From: Pseudooceanicola sediminis
GTDB taxonomy: Bacteria > Pseudomonadota > Alphaproteobacteria > Rhodobacterales > Rhodobacteraceae
DNA length: 64,000 bases
Assembly (NCBI RefSeq): GCF_003575965.1
Contig: NZ_QWJJ01000002.1
Coordinates: forward strand, 248,001 to 312,000
Direction: 5' to 3'
This document shows positions 1 to 6,977 of the stretch, in pieces (position 1 is the first letter of the stretch; the number at the start of each line of letters is the position of its first letter). Made by a program: the position numbers and the translations under genes. Below the pieces are notes generated by a model that was not told where the DNA came from, did not search any database, and saw nothing but the letters and a program-made list of their open reading frames with translations.

Positions 1-1
1 C

Positions 2-1144
2 ACCGGGGATGACCTGCTGGCCGCGGTCGGGCAGCGCCTGGTCGAGATCTGCCCCGCCCCCGATATCGTCGCCCGCCTCAGCGGCGATGAATTTGCCGTT
101 CTGTGCCACACGCCGAAATGCGATCTGCCGGTGCTGATGCAGCGCATCGTGGTGGCGATGGCGCAGCCCTTTCGCGTCAACGACATCAGCATCCATACCG
201 CCATTTCCGTCGGCGCCGCCCTGTGCCCCGACGATGCTCGCGACCCCGAGCGCCTGATGGGCATGGCCGACCTGGCACTGCGCGACGCCAAGAACGAGGG
301 CCACGCGCAATATTGCATCTACAGCCCCGCACTTGGCCAATCCTTCGAAGAAGCCAATCACCTGGCGGACGAAGTGCGCATCGCCCTGCGCAATGGCGAC
401 CTGTCCATGCGCTATCAGCCGAAATTCCGCCTGACGGACGGCAAGATGTCGGGCGCCGAGGCGCTGATACGCTGGTACCACGCCGACATGGGCTTTGTTT
501 CGCCCGACCGGTTCCTGCCGATCGCGGCAGAGCGTGGCCTGATGCTGGACGTGACGACGGCGGTTTTCGACATGGTGCTGAACGACATGATGGCCTGGCG
601 CGCCGCCGGCATCAGCTTTGGCCCCGTGGCGATCAACCTGCATGCCAACGACCTGAAATCGCCCGATGTCCTGCTGAGCCACCTGGAGCGGGCGCTGGGA
701 TTGGGGTTCGGTCCCGAGCATCTGATCCTGGAGATCACCGAGGGCTGTTTCAGCGAGCGCAACCCCGAGGCCGCGATTGCCCTGCTGCAACAGATCTCGG
801 ACATGGGGTTTGAATTGTCGCTGGACGATTTCGGCACCGGCTACGCCGCCCTTTCGCATCTGCGGACGCTGCCGGTGTCGGAAATCAAGATCGACCGGTC
901 CTTCGTGGCCGAGATCAACCAGTCAGAGCGTGATCACACCATCGTCGCCGCGACCCTGTCGATTGCCCGCAGCGCCAACCTGCGCACGGTTGTCGAAGGG
1001 GTCGAAACGCTGGACCAGGTACGCACCCTTCAGGCGCTTGGCGCGGATTATGGCCAGGGCTATTACTGGACGCCCGCCCTGAGCGCGCCCGATCTGCAAC
1101 GAATGGCCCTCAAGGGACCGCGGCCCGACGAGCCGCGCCATTAG
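2..1144 (+). CDS. GGDEF-EAL cyclic-di-GMP protein, C-terminal part
   Basis: The gene enters from outside the window, so its 5' end is missing. The first ~45 codons are the end of a GGDEF domain whose signature reads SGDEF (after RL) instead of GGDEF, so cyclase activity is uncertain. The EAL phosphodiesterase domain (about 370-1110) keeps its key motifs: EALIRW, INLHA, LEITEG, DDFGTGY, EIKIDRSF, VVEGVET and GQGYYW. That pattern is expected of a catalytically competent c-di-GMP phosphodiesterase. It ends convergently with the minus-strand operon that terminates near 1173. Any N-terminal sensor domain lies upstream of the window. Confidence 0.93.
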   Translation, partial: TGDDLLAAVGQRLVEICPAPDIVARLSGDEFAVLCHTPKCDLPVLMQRIVVAMAQPFRVNDISIHTAISVGAALCPDDARDPERLMGMADLALRDAKNEGHAQYCIYSPALGQSFEEANHLADEVRIALRNGDLSMRYQPKFRLTDGKMSGAEALIRWYHADMGFVSPDRFLPIAAERGLMLDVTTAVFDMVLNDMMAWRAAGISFGPVAINLHANDLKSPDVLLSHLERALGLGFGPEHLILEITEGCFSERNPEAAIALLQQISDMGFELSLDDFGTGYAALSHLRTLPVSEIKIDRSFVAEINQSERDHTIVAATLSIARSANLRTVVEGVETLDQVRTLQALGADYGQGYYWTPALSAPDLQRMALKGPRPDEPRH

Positions 1145-1172
1145 CCGCCGGATACCCGGCCAAAAAAACGCC

Positions 1173-1199
1173 AAAAAACCCCGGCAACGCCGCCGGGGG
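1173..1199 (-). terminator. Rho-independent terminator of the minus-strand iron/flavin operon
   Basis: On the minus strand a GC-rich stem (CCCCGG pairing with CCGGGG, 1179-1198) is followed by a run of six T (1173-1178). It lies about 30 bp after the stop of the beta-propeller gene and plausibly ends the seven-gene operon. Confidence 0.7.
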
Positions 1200-1229
1200 G
1201 CAGGGTGTGCGCAGGCAGGGTGCGCTGCC

Positions 1230-2693
1230 CTAGTCCTGGCGGGGCCGGATCACGCTGATCAGATCGCCACGCGCGTCCTGCGCGCCGAAGGATTTGTTGA
1301 CGGCATAGACCGTGCCATCCCGCGTGGCGGTGACATCGTTGGGATAGCTGCCAAGATCGAGGTTCGCGGCAATCGTGCCATCACGACCGACCGCCGTGAT
1401 GGTGCCCGCCCCCCGGTTCACGACCCAGGCAAGCCCGTTGGCCGCATCGAACCCGACGCTGAGCGCACCTGCGCCCACCGGCACATCGTGGCGCACATCG
1501 CCCGTATCGGGATCGACCAGCAGCAGGTCGTCGGACCCCTGGCCGGCCACGAACACCAGACCGCTGTCGGGATCATAGGCCACGCCGGTCGCATGGATCG
1601 CACCGGGCAGGGCGAATACCTGGGTAACCTCGGCCGTCTGCGTGTCGATCACCGCCAGTTCGCTGGTGGCGCGCGACGTGACGAATAGCCGCCCCCCCGC
1701 CGCATCCAGCGCCATGTTCATGACATAGAAGTTTTCGCCGCGCAGAGAGCTGTCGATCTCGATGATCTGGCGGGGCTCAAGCGTTTCGGCGTCGAAGACG
1801 TGCACCTTTGCGGTGGCAGAGGAGGTCACGAAGACACGGTCGCTCGCCGCATCCACCAGCACCTCCCGGCTGTGATAGACCTGCCCCTGCGGGAACTGCC
1901 GGATCAGCCGCAGATCGTCGGCGGCATAGACCGCGACACTGTTGCTGGCGGTGTTGGTGACCCAGACGTGGCCGCGCGCCTCGTCCAGACCGATGCCGAA
2001 GGCGGCGGCGGGCGCGTCCGCGAACCGGCCACCTTCGGTCGTGCGCAGCGCTTCTGGGTAGGGCGCGGGAGTGGTGCAGGCAATCACCCCGAGCGTCCGG
2101 GGATCCAGTTTCAGGATCTCGGCCGCCATGGGCCGGAACGACGAGGCCGTGACGAACAGCGCCCCGGCAGAGGGACTGTAGGCAAGCTGGTACAGACCCG
2201 GAGCGGGCGATTTCACCGAGGTGATGTCATACTCCTGCGCGCCCGACAGCGGCACGCGGGGCGAGATCTTGAGATCGAGCAGATCCGTGGTCGAGGGCGC
2301 GCTGCCCAGCACGACAATCGGGTGCATCCCCACGGCGGCGGTCTCGGGCAGGGTGAATTCAAAGGCCAGGGCGCCCTCGGCATCTGCGGTCAGCGGCGCG
2401 TCGCCGGTCAGGCTGTCCGGGCCGCGCTGAAGGGTGATGGCCTGCCCCGGCACCAGACCCTGACCGCTGAGCACGACCGTGCTGCCGGGATAGATCGGTT
2501 GATCCGGGGTGGTCGGGGCCACGCGAAAGCTGCCCGTCTGGGTGACCGGCGGCGGAAAGGCGGATTGCGCCATGGCGGGCAGGGTCGTGGCTAGCAGGGT
2601 CGCGGCGGGCAGGGTCGCGGCGGGCAGCGCGCCCAGCATCAGGACAAGCGCGGCGGCGCGGCACCCGGGGGCGGGTTTCTGTTTCAGGGTCAT
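1230..2693 (-). CDS. secreted YncE-like beta-propeller protein
   Basis: About 487 aa, last gene of the minus-strand operon. The start at 2693 (MTLKQK) is preferred over an ATG 51 bp upstream because AGGATCCCACC precedes it and a signal peptide follows (hydrophobic stretch ending PAMAQ). After an Ig-like N-terminal part (about 50-160) come repeated blade sequences such as VFVTSSATAKVHVFDAETLE and LFVTSRATSELAVIDTQT, typical of the YncE/YVTN seven-bladed beta-propellers. E. coli YncE is an iron-repressed periplasmic propeller of unknown job, which suits this operon. The signal-peptide coding region is built of 15-bp tandem repeats. Ligand or partner is not evident. Confidence 0.8.
   Translation of the reverse strand: MTLKQKPAPGCRAAALVLMLGALPAATLPAATLLATTLPAMAQSAFPPPVTQTGSFRVAPTTPDQPIYPGSTVVLSGQGLVPGQAITLQRGPDSLTGDAPLTADAEGALAFEFTLPETAAVGMHPIVVLGSAPSTTDLLDLKISPRVPLSGAQEYDITSVKSPAPGLYQLAYSPSAGALFVTASSFRPMAAEILKLDPRTLGVIACTTPAPYPEALRTTEGGRFADAPAAAFGIGLDEARGHVWVTNTASNSVAVYAADDLRLIRQFPQGQVYHSREVLVDAASDRVFVTSSATAKVHVFDAETLEPRQIIEIDSSLRGENFYVMNMALDAAGGRLFVTSRATSELAVIDTQTAEVTQVFALPGAIHATGVAYDPDSGLVFVAGQGSDDLLLVDPDTGDVRHDVPVGAGALSVGFDAANGLAWVVNRGAGTITAVGRDGTIAANLDLGSYPNDVTATRDGTVYAVNKSFGAQDARGDLISVIRPRQD
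2574..2633 (-). repeat. 15-bp tandem repeat inside a signal peptide
   Basis: Four consecutive 15-bp units of the form GGCGGGCAGGGTCGC (2574-2588, 2589-2603, 2604-2618, 2619-2633; the last is degenerate) encode a repeated Leu-Pro-Ala-Ala-Thr-like pentapeptide in the hydrophobic region of the beta-propeller signal peptide. The unit is a multiple of three, so copy-number changes would stay in frame. Confidence 0.85.
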
Positions 2694-2770
2694 GGTGGGA
2701 TCCTTTCGGTTCGGCCTGCTGGATGCAGGAGTGAGAAGGGCCAATCAGCACCGGCAGGGCCGACGGGCGG

Positions 2771-4084
2771 TCAGTAGAAATCGGTCAGGAAACGGCCCGA
2801 CTGCTGCATCTGGTGCAGGTCCGAGGCGTTGAGGCTGGTGCCGAGGGCCGCAAGGATCGCCCGTCCGGGGTCCCGGCTGCCGCAGACGAAAAGGGTGGGC
2901 TGGCGGCCCGGAGCGCCGGGCGCGACAAAGGCGCTGAGGGCCTCGGCATGGTCGCGGATCCAGTCCGGCAGGCGTTGTGGCCGTGGTCCGCGCGACAGCA
3001 CGCAATCGATCCGCAGGCGGTCGGGCCCGGTGCGGGCCAGATCGCGCAGCGGGGCAAAGGCCGCATGACGTTCGCCGTGGACCAGCCACAGAGGCGCGGT
3101 GCCCGACCCCGCCAGACGCGCGCGCAGCGGCCCCAGCACGGCGGCAAGGCCGGTGCCCGTCGCGATCATCAGCAACGGCTGGTCGTCACGGTCCGCGATC
3201 GCAAGAGCGTCCATATGCGGACTGTCGCGCAGGCTCAGCTGTACCCGCCCGCCCTGCGCCAGGCCTGCGGTCAGCCAGGCCGAGCCGAGGCCCGGCGGGC
3301 CATCGGGGCCATGCCGACGCCGCAGGATCAGCTCGACTTCGCCGCTCTGGGGGAGGGAGGCAACCGAATAGCTGCGCTGCTGCGGGGTGCCGTCCGGGGC
3401 AAGCAGCGCCACATCGGCAATCGCGCCGGGCGTCCATTCCACCGGCACATCGGGGCGCAGCCGCAGATGATACGCGGGATCCCCAGCCTGACGCGGTGTC
3501 AGCAACCGACGCTCGGTCAATCGCCACTGGCCCGGTGTGTCGGCGCCCACCCTTGCGTGCCATTGCGCCAGATCCGCAGGCGCGCCGCGGTCAACCTCGA
3601 CCCGCGGGAACAGCGGATGCGCGCCGCAGGCCACAAGCGCGGCGTCGACCTGCCGTCCGAAGCCGCAAAACGCTGGATAGCGCCGGTCGCCAAGGGCCAG
3701 CAGGCCGTACCGCAGGCCGGTCAGATCGCACTGGCGCAACGCGCCCAGGCGGCGGGCAAAGGCGCGGGCGTTGTCGGGTGCCTCGCCATCCCCGGCCGAG
3801 GCCAGCAGGAACCAGGCCGTGCTGGCGCGCCGCAGGATTTGCGGCGTGACGCTGTCCAACGGGTGTGGCGTCGTGCCCAGCCGTCGCGCCTGATCCCAGG
3901 CCAACCTCTCGGCCAGACCCGATTGCGATGCAAACAGCACCAGGGTGTCGCCCGATGCGGTGTCGCCCCCGCCGGGGGCGGTCGCAGCGGCGCGGCGCTG
4001 CCACAGCAGAACCGCCAGCCAGCCCAGCCCAAGAACCACGGCAAGGCTGATCCGAAACGCCGAAAGGGTCAGGGCCGGGATCAC
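2771..4084 (-). CDS. membrane-anchored flavodoxin / FAD-NADPH reductase
   Basis: 437 aa from a GTG (4084) that overlaps the apbE stop as GTGA. One membrane segment (about 8-28) is followed by QRR, so by the positive-inside rule the catalytic part faces the cytoplasm. Residues ~47-180 are a flavodoxin domain with FMN phosphate loop FASQSGLAE. Residues ~185-437 are a ferredoxin-NADP reductase fold with FAD motif QRSYS (236-240), NADPH-binding MIATGTGLA (307-315), CGSRDPGRAI (401-410) and a C-terminal Tyr437 that could stack on FAD. This is a compact CysJ/P450-reductase arrangement. By context it would pass NADPH electrons to the PepSY membrane protein encoded by the same operon. Confidence 0.85.
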   Translation of the reverse strand: MIPALTLSAFRISLAVVLGLGWLAVLLWQRRAAATAPGGGDTASGDTLVLFASQSGLAERLAWDQARRLGTTPHPLDSVTPQILRRASTAWFLLASAGDGEAPDNARAFARRLGALRQCDLTGLRYGLLALGDRRYPAFCGFGRQVDAALVACGAHPLFPRVEVDRGAPADLAQWHARVGADTPGQWRLTERRLLTPRQAGDPAYHLRLRPDVPVEWTPGAIADVALLAPDGTPQQRSYSVASLPQSGEVELILRRRHGPDGPPGLGSAWLTAGLAQGGRVQLSLRDSPHMDALAIADRDDQPLLMIATGTGLAAVLGPLRARLAGSGTAPLWLVHGERHAAFAPLRDLARTGPDRLRIDCVLSRGPRPQRLPDWIRDHAEALSAFVAPGAPGRQPTLFVCGSRDPGRAILAALGTSLNASDLHQMQQSGRFLTDFY

Positions 4085-5064
4085 GCCGCGTCCTCCCATT
4101 CTTGCAGGCAGGTACCCACGCGGGCGCCGTCGGGCAGGGTCAGCAGCGCGGGCAGGTCCTGCGCGCGGGCCAGCGCCAGCCCCTGCTGCGGCGGCAGAAC
4201 CATCAGCGCGGTCGCCCAGGCATCGGCCAGCGCCGCGCGGCGGTGAAAGACATGGGCCGACAGAACCGCCCCTCCGCCCGGCTGGCCCGTGACTGGGTCG
4301 AGCGTATGGCTCCAGCCTGCGCCGGGCCCCGCGCGCCGCCGCCAGTGGCCAGACCCGGCCAGCGCCATGCCGTGCAGCGCCGCCAGATGACGGGTCGCAT
4401 CGTCGCGACAGGTCGGTGGGGCTTCGATGTCGATCCACCAGGGTTGACCGTCCGGCGACAGGCCACGCGCCGCGACCTCGCCCCCGATCTCGACCATGTG
4501 CACCCGCAGCCCGGCGGCCACCAGGTGCTGCGCGGCACGCTCGACCGCCCAGCCCTTTGCGATGCCGCCGAAGTCGAGCCACAGGCCGCCGGGTTGAAAG
4601 GCATGATCCCCCTCGATCCTGAGCCGCGCGCGCCCCGAGGCGGCGCGCGCATCGCGCAGCTCGGTCGCGTCCGGGGCTGCGGCAACCGGCCCGGAGGGGC
4701 CAAACCCCCAAAGGTCGGCAAGCCGCCCCAGCGTCGGATCCAGCGCGCCCCCTGTCAGGTCGCAGATGCGCAGGCTGTCGCGCAACAGCGCCATCAGCGG
4801 CCCCGGCAGACGATGCCAGCCCGGCGGTGCCGTATTGAACCGGGACAGCGCGCTGTCAGCCGCCCAGGGGCTGAACAGCGCGACGGTTTCGGCGCAGGCC
4901 GCGGCCACCAGCGGCGCGGGGTCGGGCAGGCCGGGGGCCGTCCAGGCGATCAGATGCCAGCCGGTGCCCATGCTGGTGCCGCGCGCCGTGATCCGCCGCC
5001 AGCCGGGCCCGGCCATGTCGCCCGGCGCGCCGGGTTCGATCAGGATATGGCGCGGCCCGGTCAT
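4081..5064 (-). CDS. apbE: FAD:protein FMN transferase (ApbE family)
   Basis: 327 aa; ATG at 5064 overlaps the pepSY stop (ATGA). ApbE proteins attach FMN covalently to Thr or Ser of target proteins using FAD. Family landmarks are present: SMGTGWHL (31-38), TGGALDPTLGRLADLWGFG (104-122), LDFGGIAKGWAVERA (163-177), VEIGGEV (191-197), SHTLDPVTGQP (252-262) and ALADAWATAL (279-288) with the metal-binding Asp. Unlike many ApbE proteins it has no visible signal peptide or lipobox, which is odd because the likely targets are exported. It is translationally coupled on both sides to pepSY and the reductase gene. Confidence 0.92.
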   Translation of the reverse strand: MTGPRHILIEPGAPGDMAGPGWRRITARGTSMGTGWHLIAWTAPGLPDPAPLVAAACAETVALFSPWAADSALSRFNTAPPGWHRLPGPLMALLRDSLRICDLTGGALDPTLGRLADLWGFGPSGPVAAAPDATELRDARAASGRARLRIEGDHAFQPGGLWLDFGGIAKGWAVERAAQHLVAAGLRVHMVEIGGEVAARGLSPDGQPWWIDIEAPPTCRDDATRHLAALHGMALAGSGHWRRRAGPGAGWSHTLDPVTGQPGGGAVLSAHVFHRRAALADAWATALMVLPPQQGLALARAQDLPALLTLPDGARVGTCLQEWEDAA

Positions 5065-5705
5065 CCGCCGTGCACGAACAGCAGGAACAGCACGGCCGGC
5101 AGGACAAGACCGCCCAGGGTCACCGGCCAGGTGGCGGGACGGGCGCGCGCGTGCATCGCCAGAATGCCCAGCCCGCTGAGCGCAAACAGCACGGTCCCGA
5201 GCGCCAGCGCGTCGATCACGAAGGGCCAGGCCGCACCGCTGTTGCGTCCCTTGTGCAGATCGGCGGCCAGCGCCAGCCAACTGCGCCGGGTGATGCTGAT
5301 GTCCGCCGTGGCGGTGGCGCGGTCGATGATCACGCGGCCTTCGCCGCCCGGTCTGGGCAGGTCGATCCAGACCTCGCGCGTGTCGAAATCAGCGACGCTG
5401 CCGCGCAGAGGCACCCCGACACGCGGCGCCAGCCAGTTAGCCAGCGGGCGCGGCAGCGGCGCGGTGCCCGATGTCGGTGCGGCGCCGAGCACCTCTTGCA
5501 GCGTCACGGGCAGCGTCAGGGCGCGCACTTCGGTATCCACCCGTGCCGGGATCAGGCCGGGGTGGTTCAGGAAAACGCCCGTAGCAGCGAAAAAGATCAG
5601 GATCGACAGGCTGGCCGCGCCGGTGATCCGATGCCACAGGGTCAACTGCCGCAGCCACCAGGCGCGGGCCGTCGACCCCGGCAGAGAGGATGCGTTTCCT
5701 GCCAT
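5061..5705 (-). CDS. PepSY-associated transmembrane protein
   Basis: 214 aa. Three membrane segments (about 30-47, 161-184, 195-211) flank one long presumably periplasmic loop (48-160). Histidines at or near membrane edges (H25 in LWHRITG, H48, H151 in DLHKG, H185) could ligand heme or lie on an electron path; that role is inferred. The LWHRITG start and LHKGRNSG signature match PepSY_TM proteins, which sit beside ApbE and DUF2271 genes in other proteobacteria. The start lies one base after the DUF2271 stop, so coupling is tight. Likely role: carry electrons from the cytoplasmic flavoreductase across the inner membrane. Confidence 0.85.
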   Translation of the reverse strand: MAGNASSLPGSTARAWWLRQLTLWHRITGAASLSILIFFAATGVFLNHPGLIPARVDTEVRALTLPVTLQEVLGAAPTSGTAPLPRPLANWLAPRVGVPLRGSVADFDTREVWIDLPRPGGEGRVIIDRATATADISITRRSWLALAADLHKGRNSGAAWPFVIDALALGTVLFALSGLGILAMHARARPATWPVTLGGLVLPAVLFLLFVHGG

Positions 5706-5706
5706 C

Positions 5707-6294
5707 TCAGGGCGCGATGGTCAGCGTCACGGCGCCCAGCTCTTGCGTGCCGGTACCGGTGGCAGTGGTGGTGATCCCGCTGGCGGTCGCCGCGCCGGTT
5801 TCGCGGGCGGCGGACCCGCCCCAGTCGAAGGGCAGCCGCACCAGGTCGCGGTCGCCGTCTTCGCGGGCGACCTCGACCGCCAGCACATACGCGCCGGGCG
5901 CCAGTGCGGACAGCGGCGCGGCGTCATCCGTCAGCCGCACCTGGTAGCTGCCCGGACCGCGTGTCGGGCCGCTGATGCCATCTGCGGGCAGGGTCATCTG
6001 TTCGCCCGTGGCGCGCCACCAGCTGCGCAGATGCCTGAGAAACCCCGTGCCCAGGTCATCGCGCAACCGGGTGTCGTACCAGACCGCCAGCGTCGCCTGC
6101 GGCACCCCGTCAGGGGTTTCGACCCATGCCGCCAGGTAGGGGCGGTAATAGGGGGCCGCCGCCACGCGGGGCAGGGTCAGGTCGATCGTGACCTCTCCGG
6201 CACCGGCGGCCGGGGCGACCAGGCTGGCCGCGACCACAGGCAGCACACCGCGGCAGAGGGGCCGTGGCAAGGGCCGTGGCAGGGACCGTGGCAT
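5707..6294 (-). CDS. DUF2271 periplasmic protein
   Basis: 195 aa from ATG 6294, preceded by GAGGG at a suitable distance; longer upstream starts would run back through the EF-hand gene. A basic n-region with Leu-Pro-Arg-Pro repeats and a hydrophobic stretch ending near APAAGAG form a signal peptide. The mature part carries DUF2271 features: PYLAAWVETPDG, TLAVWYDTRL, LRSWWRATG and a terminal QELGAVTLTIAP. The biochemical role is unknown; the family co-occurs with ApbE and PepSY genes. A Thr/Gly/Ala-rich linker (TGAATASG) precedes the last strand. Confidence 0.85.
   Translation of the reverse strand: MPRSLPRPLPRPLCRGVLPVVAASLVAPAAGAGEVTIDLTLPRVAAAPYYRPYLAAWVETPDGVPQATLAVWYDTRLRDDLGTGFLRHLRSWWRATGEQMTLPADGISGPTRGPGSYQVRLTDDAAPLSALAPGAYVLAVEVAREDGDRDLVRLPFDWGGSAARETGAATASGITTTATGTGTQELGAVTLTIAP
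6259..6294 (-). repeat. 12-bp tandem repeat at a start codon and signal-peptide n-region
   Basis: Three 12-bp units (6259-6270, 6271-6282, 6283-6294) read GGGCCGTGGCAA/G on the plus strand, the last containing the DUF2271 start codon. They encode MPRS-LPRP-LPRP, so copy number would lengthen the positively charged n-region in frame. Confidence 0.8.
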
Positions 6295-6298
6295 CGGA

Positions 6299-6883
6299 TC
6301 AGCCCTCGTTGGTGCCGGTGGCACCATTGCTGTCACCTGTCGCGCCCGCCCCGGTATCACCGTCATCCTCGGGGTCCGGGATCGGATCGGCATCGTTGAC
6401 GATTGCATTCTCGTCCGTGTCATGGCGGGCGAACGTCGACGCGGCGACAAGCTGTTGCTCGGACCAGGACAGCGACCCGTCGCGGCTGCGGTCGACAATG
6501 GCGAACCGCACGTGCGCCTGTTCGATGGACCGGTCGTAGCGCTCGTCCTTTTCCAGCCCCTGATCGGCATATTGCTGATCCAGTCGGCCCTGGAACTCGG
6601 CCACGTATTCCGCCTCGTTCAATGCGCCGTCGCCGTCGGCATCCGCACCGTCAAAGCGGGATTTGCGGATGGCGTCGTATTCGTCCAGCGTGACGGCACC
6701 GTCGCCGTCGGTGTCATAGGCTGCGATGAACGCCGCCTTTCGGTGGCCGCCAGCCACACCGGGGGCGGGGCGGTCGTTTTCGCCGGCGGCGGTTGCAGGC
6801 TGATCCGCCGCCTGCTGGGCCATCACGGGCGCAGCGGCAGGTGTCAGCAGGGCAAGGGCAAGCGGGATCAGGATGGGGCGCAT
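6299..6883 (-). CDS. secreted EF-hand protein with Gly/Ala/Asp-rich tail
   Basis: 194 aa from ATG 6883 with a clear signal peptide (cleavage near PVMAQ). Three canonical calcium loops are visible: DTDGDGAVTLDE (57-68), DADGDGALNEAE (81-92) and DRSRDGSLSWSE (131-142); a fourth at 155-166 is degenerate. The acidic C-terminal tail (about 167-194) contains DTGAGAT (176-182) and DSNGAT (184-189), which resemble the Asp-x-x-Ser/Thr-Gly-Ala-Thr sequence that ApbE enzymes flavinylate. It may therefore be a calcium-binding flavin carrier, but this is inference; a plain acidic linker is the alternative. It ends four bases before the DUF2271 start. Confidence 0.85.
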   Translation of the reverse strand: MRPILIPLALALLTPAAAPVMAQQAADQPATAAGENDRPAPGVAGGHRKAAFIAAYDTDGDGAVTLDEYDAIRKSRFDGADADGDGALNEAEYVAEFQGRLDQQYADQGLEKDERYDRSIEQAHVRFAIVDRSRDGSLSWSEQQLVAASTFARHDTDENAIVNDADPIPDPEDDGDTGAGATGDSNGATGTNEG

Positions 6884-6924
6884 GTCTGTTCTCTTCTCTC
6901 GGCAGGTGGGTGGTGGGGGAACGG

Positions 6925-6950
6925 CGGGCGGGGTATGTCGGCCCCGCCCG
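6925..6950 (-). other. intercistronic hairpin without T-run
   Basis: A perfect 9-bp stem (CGGGCGGGG with CCCCGCCCG, 8-nt loop) lies in the 94-bp gap between the receptor gene and the EF-hand gene. No T-run follows, so it is more likely an mRNA stabiliser, processing or attenuation element than a full terminator. It could set receptor expression above that of the redox genes. Confidence 0.5.
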
Positions 6951-6977
6951 TCGGGTGATGGATCGGTGCCTGTCGGA

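Noticed and set aside
5707-6294. Flavinylation motif in the DUF2271 protein (TGAAT in the C-terminal linker)
   Set aside because: The spacing gives Gly-Ala-Ala-Thr rather than Gly-Ala-Thr, and no Asp precedes it at the expected place.
4102-6399. Long plus-strand open frame opposite the iron/flavin operon, and similar long frames at 2813-4246 and 7266-8990
   Set aside because: They mirror the codon structure of GC-rich minus-strand genes with recognised domains. Their translations are Arg/Pro/Gly-rich without family motifs or ribosome sites.
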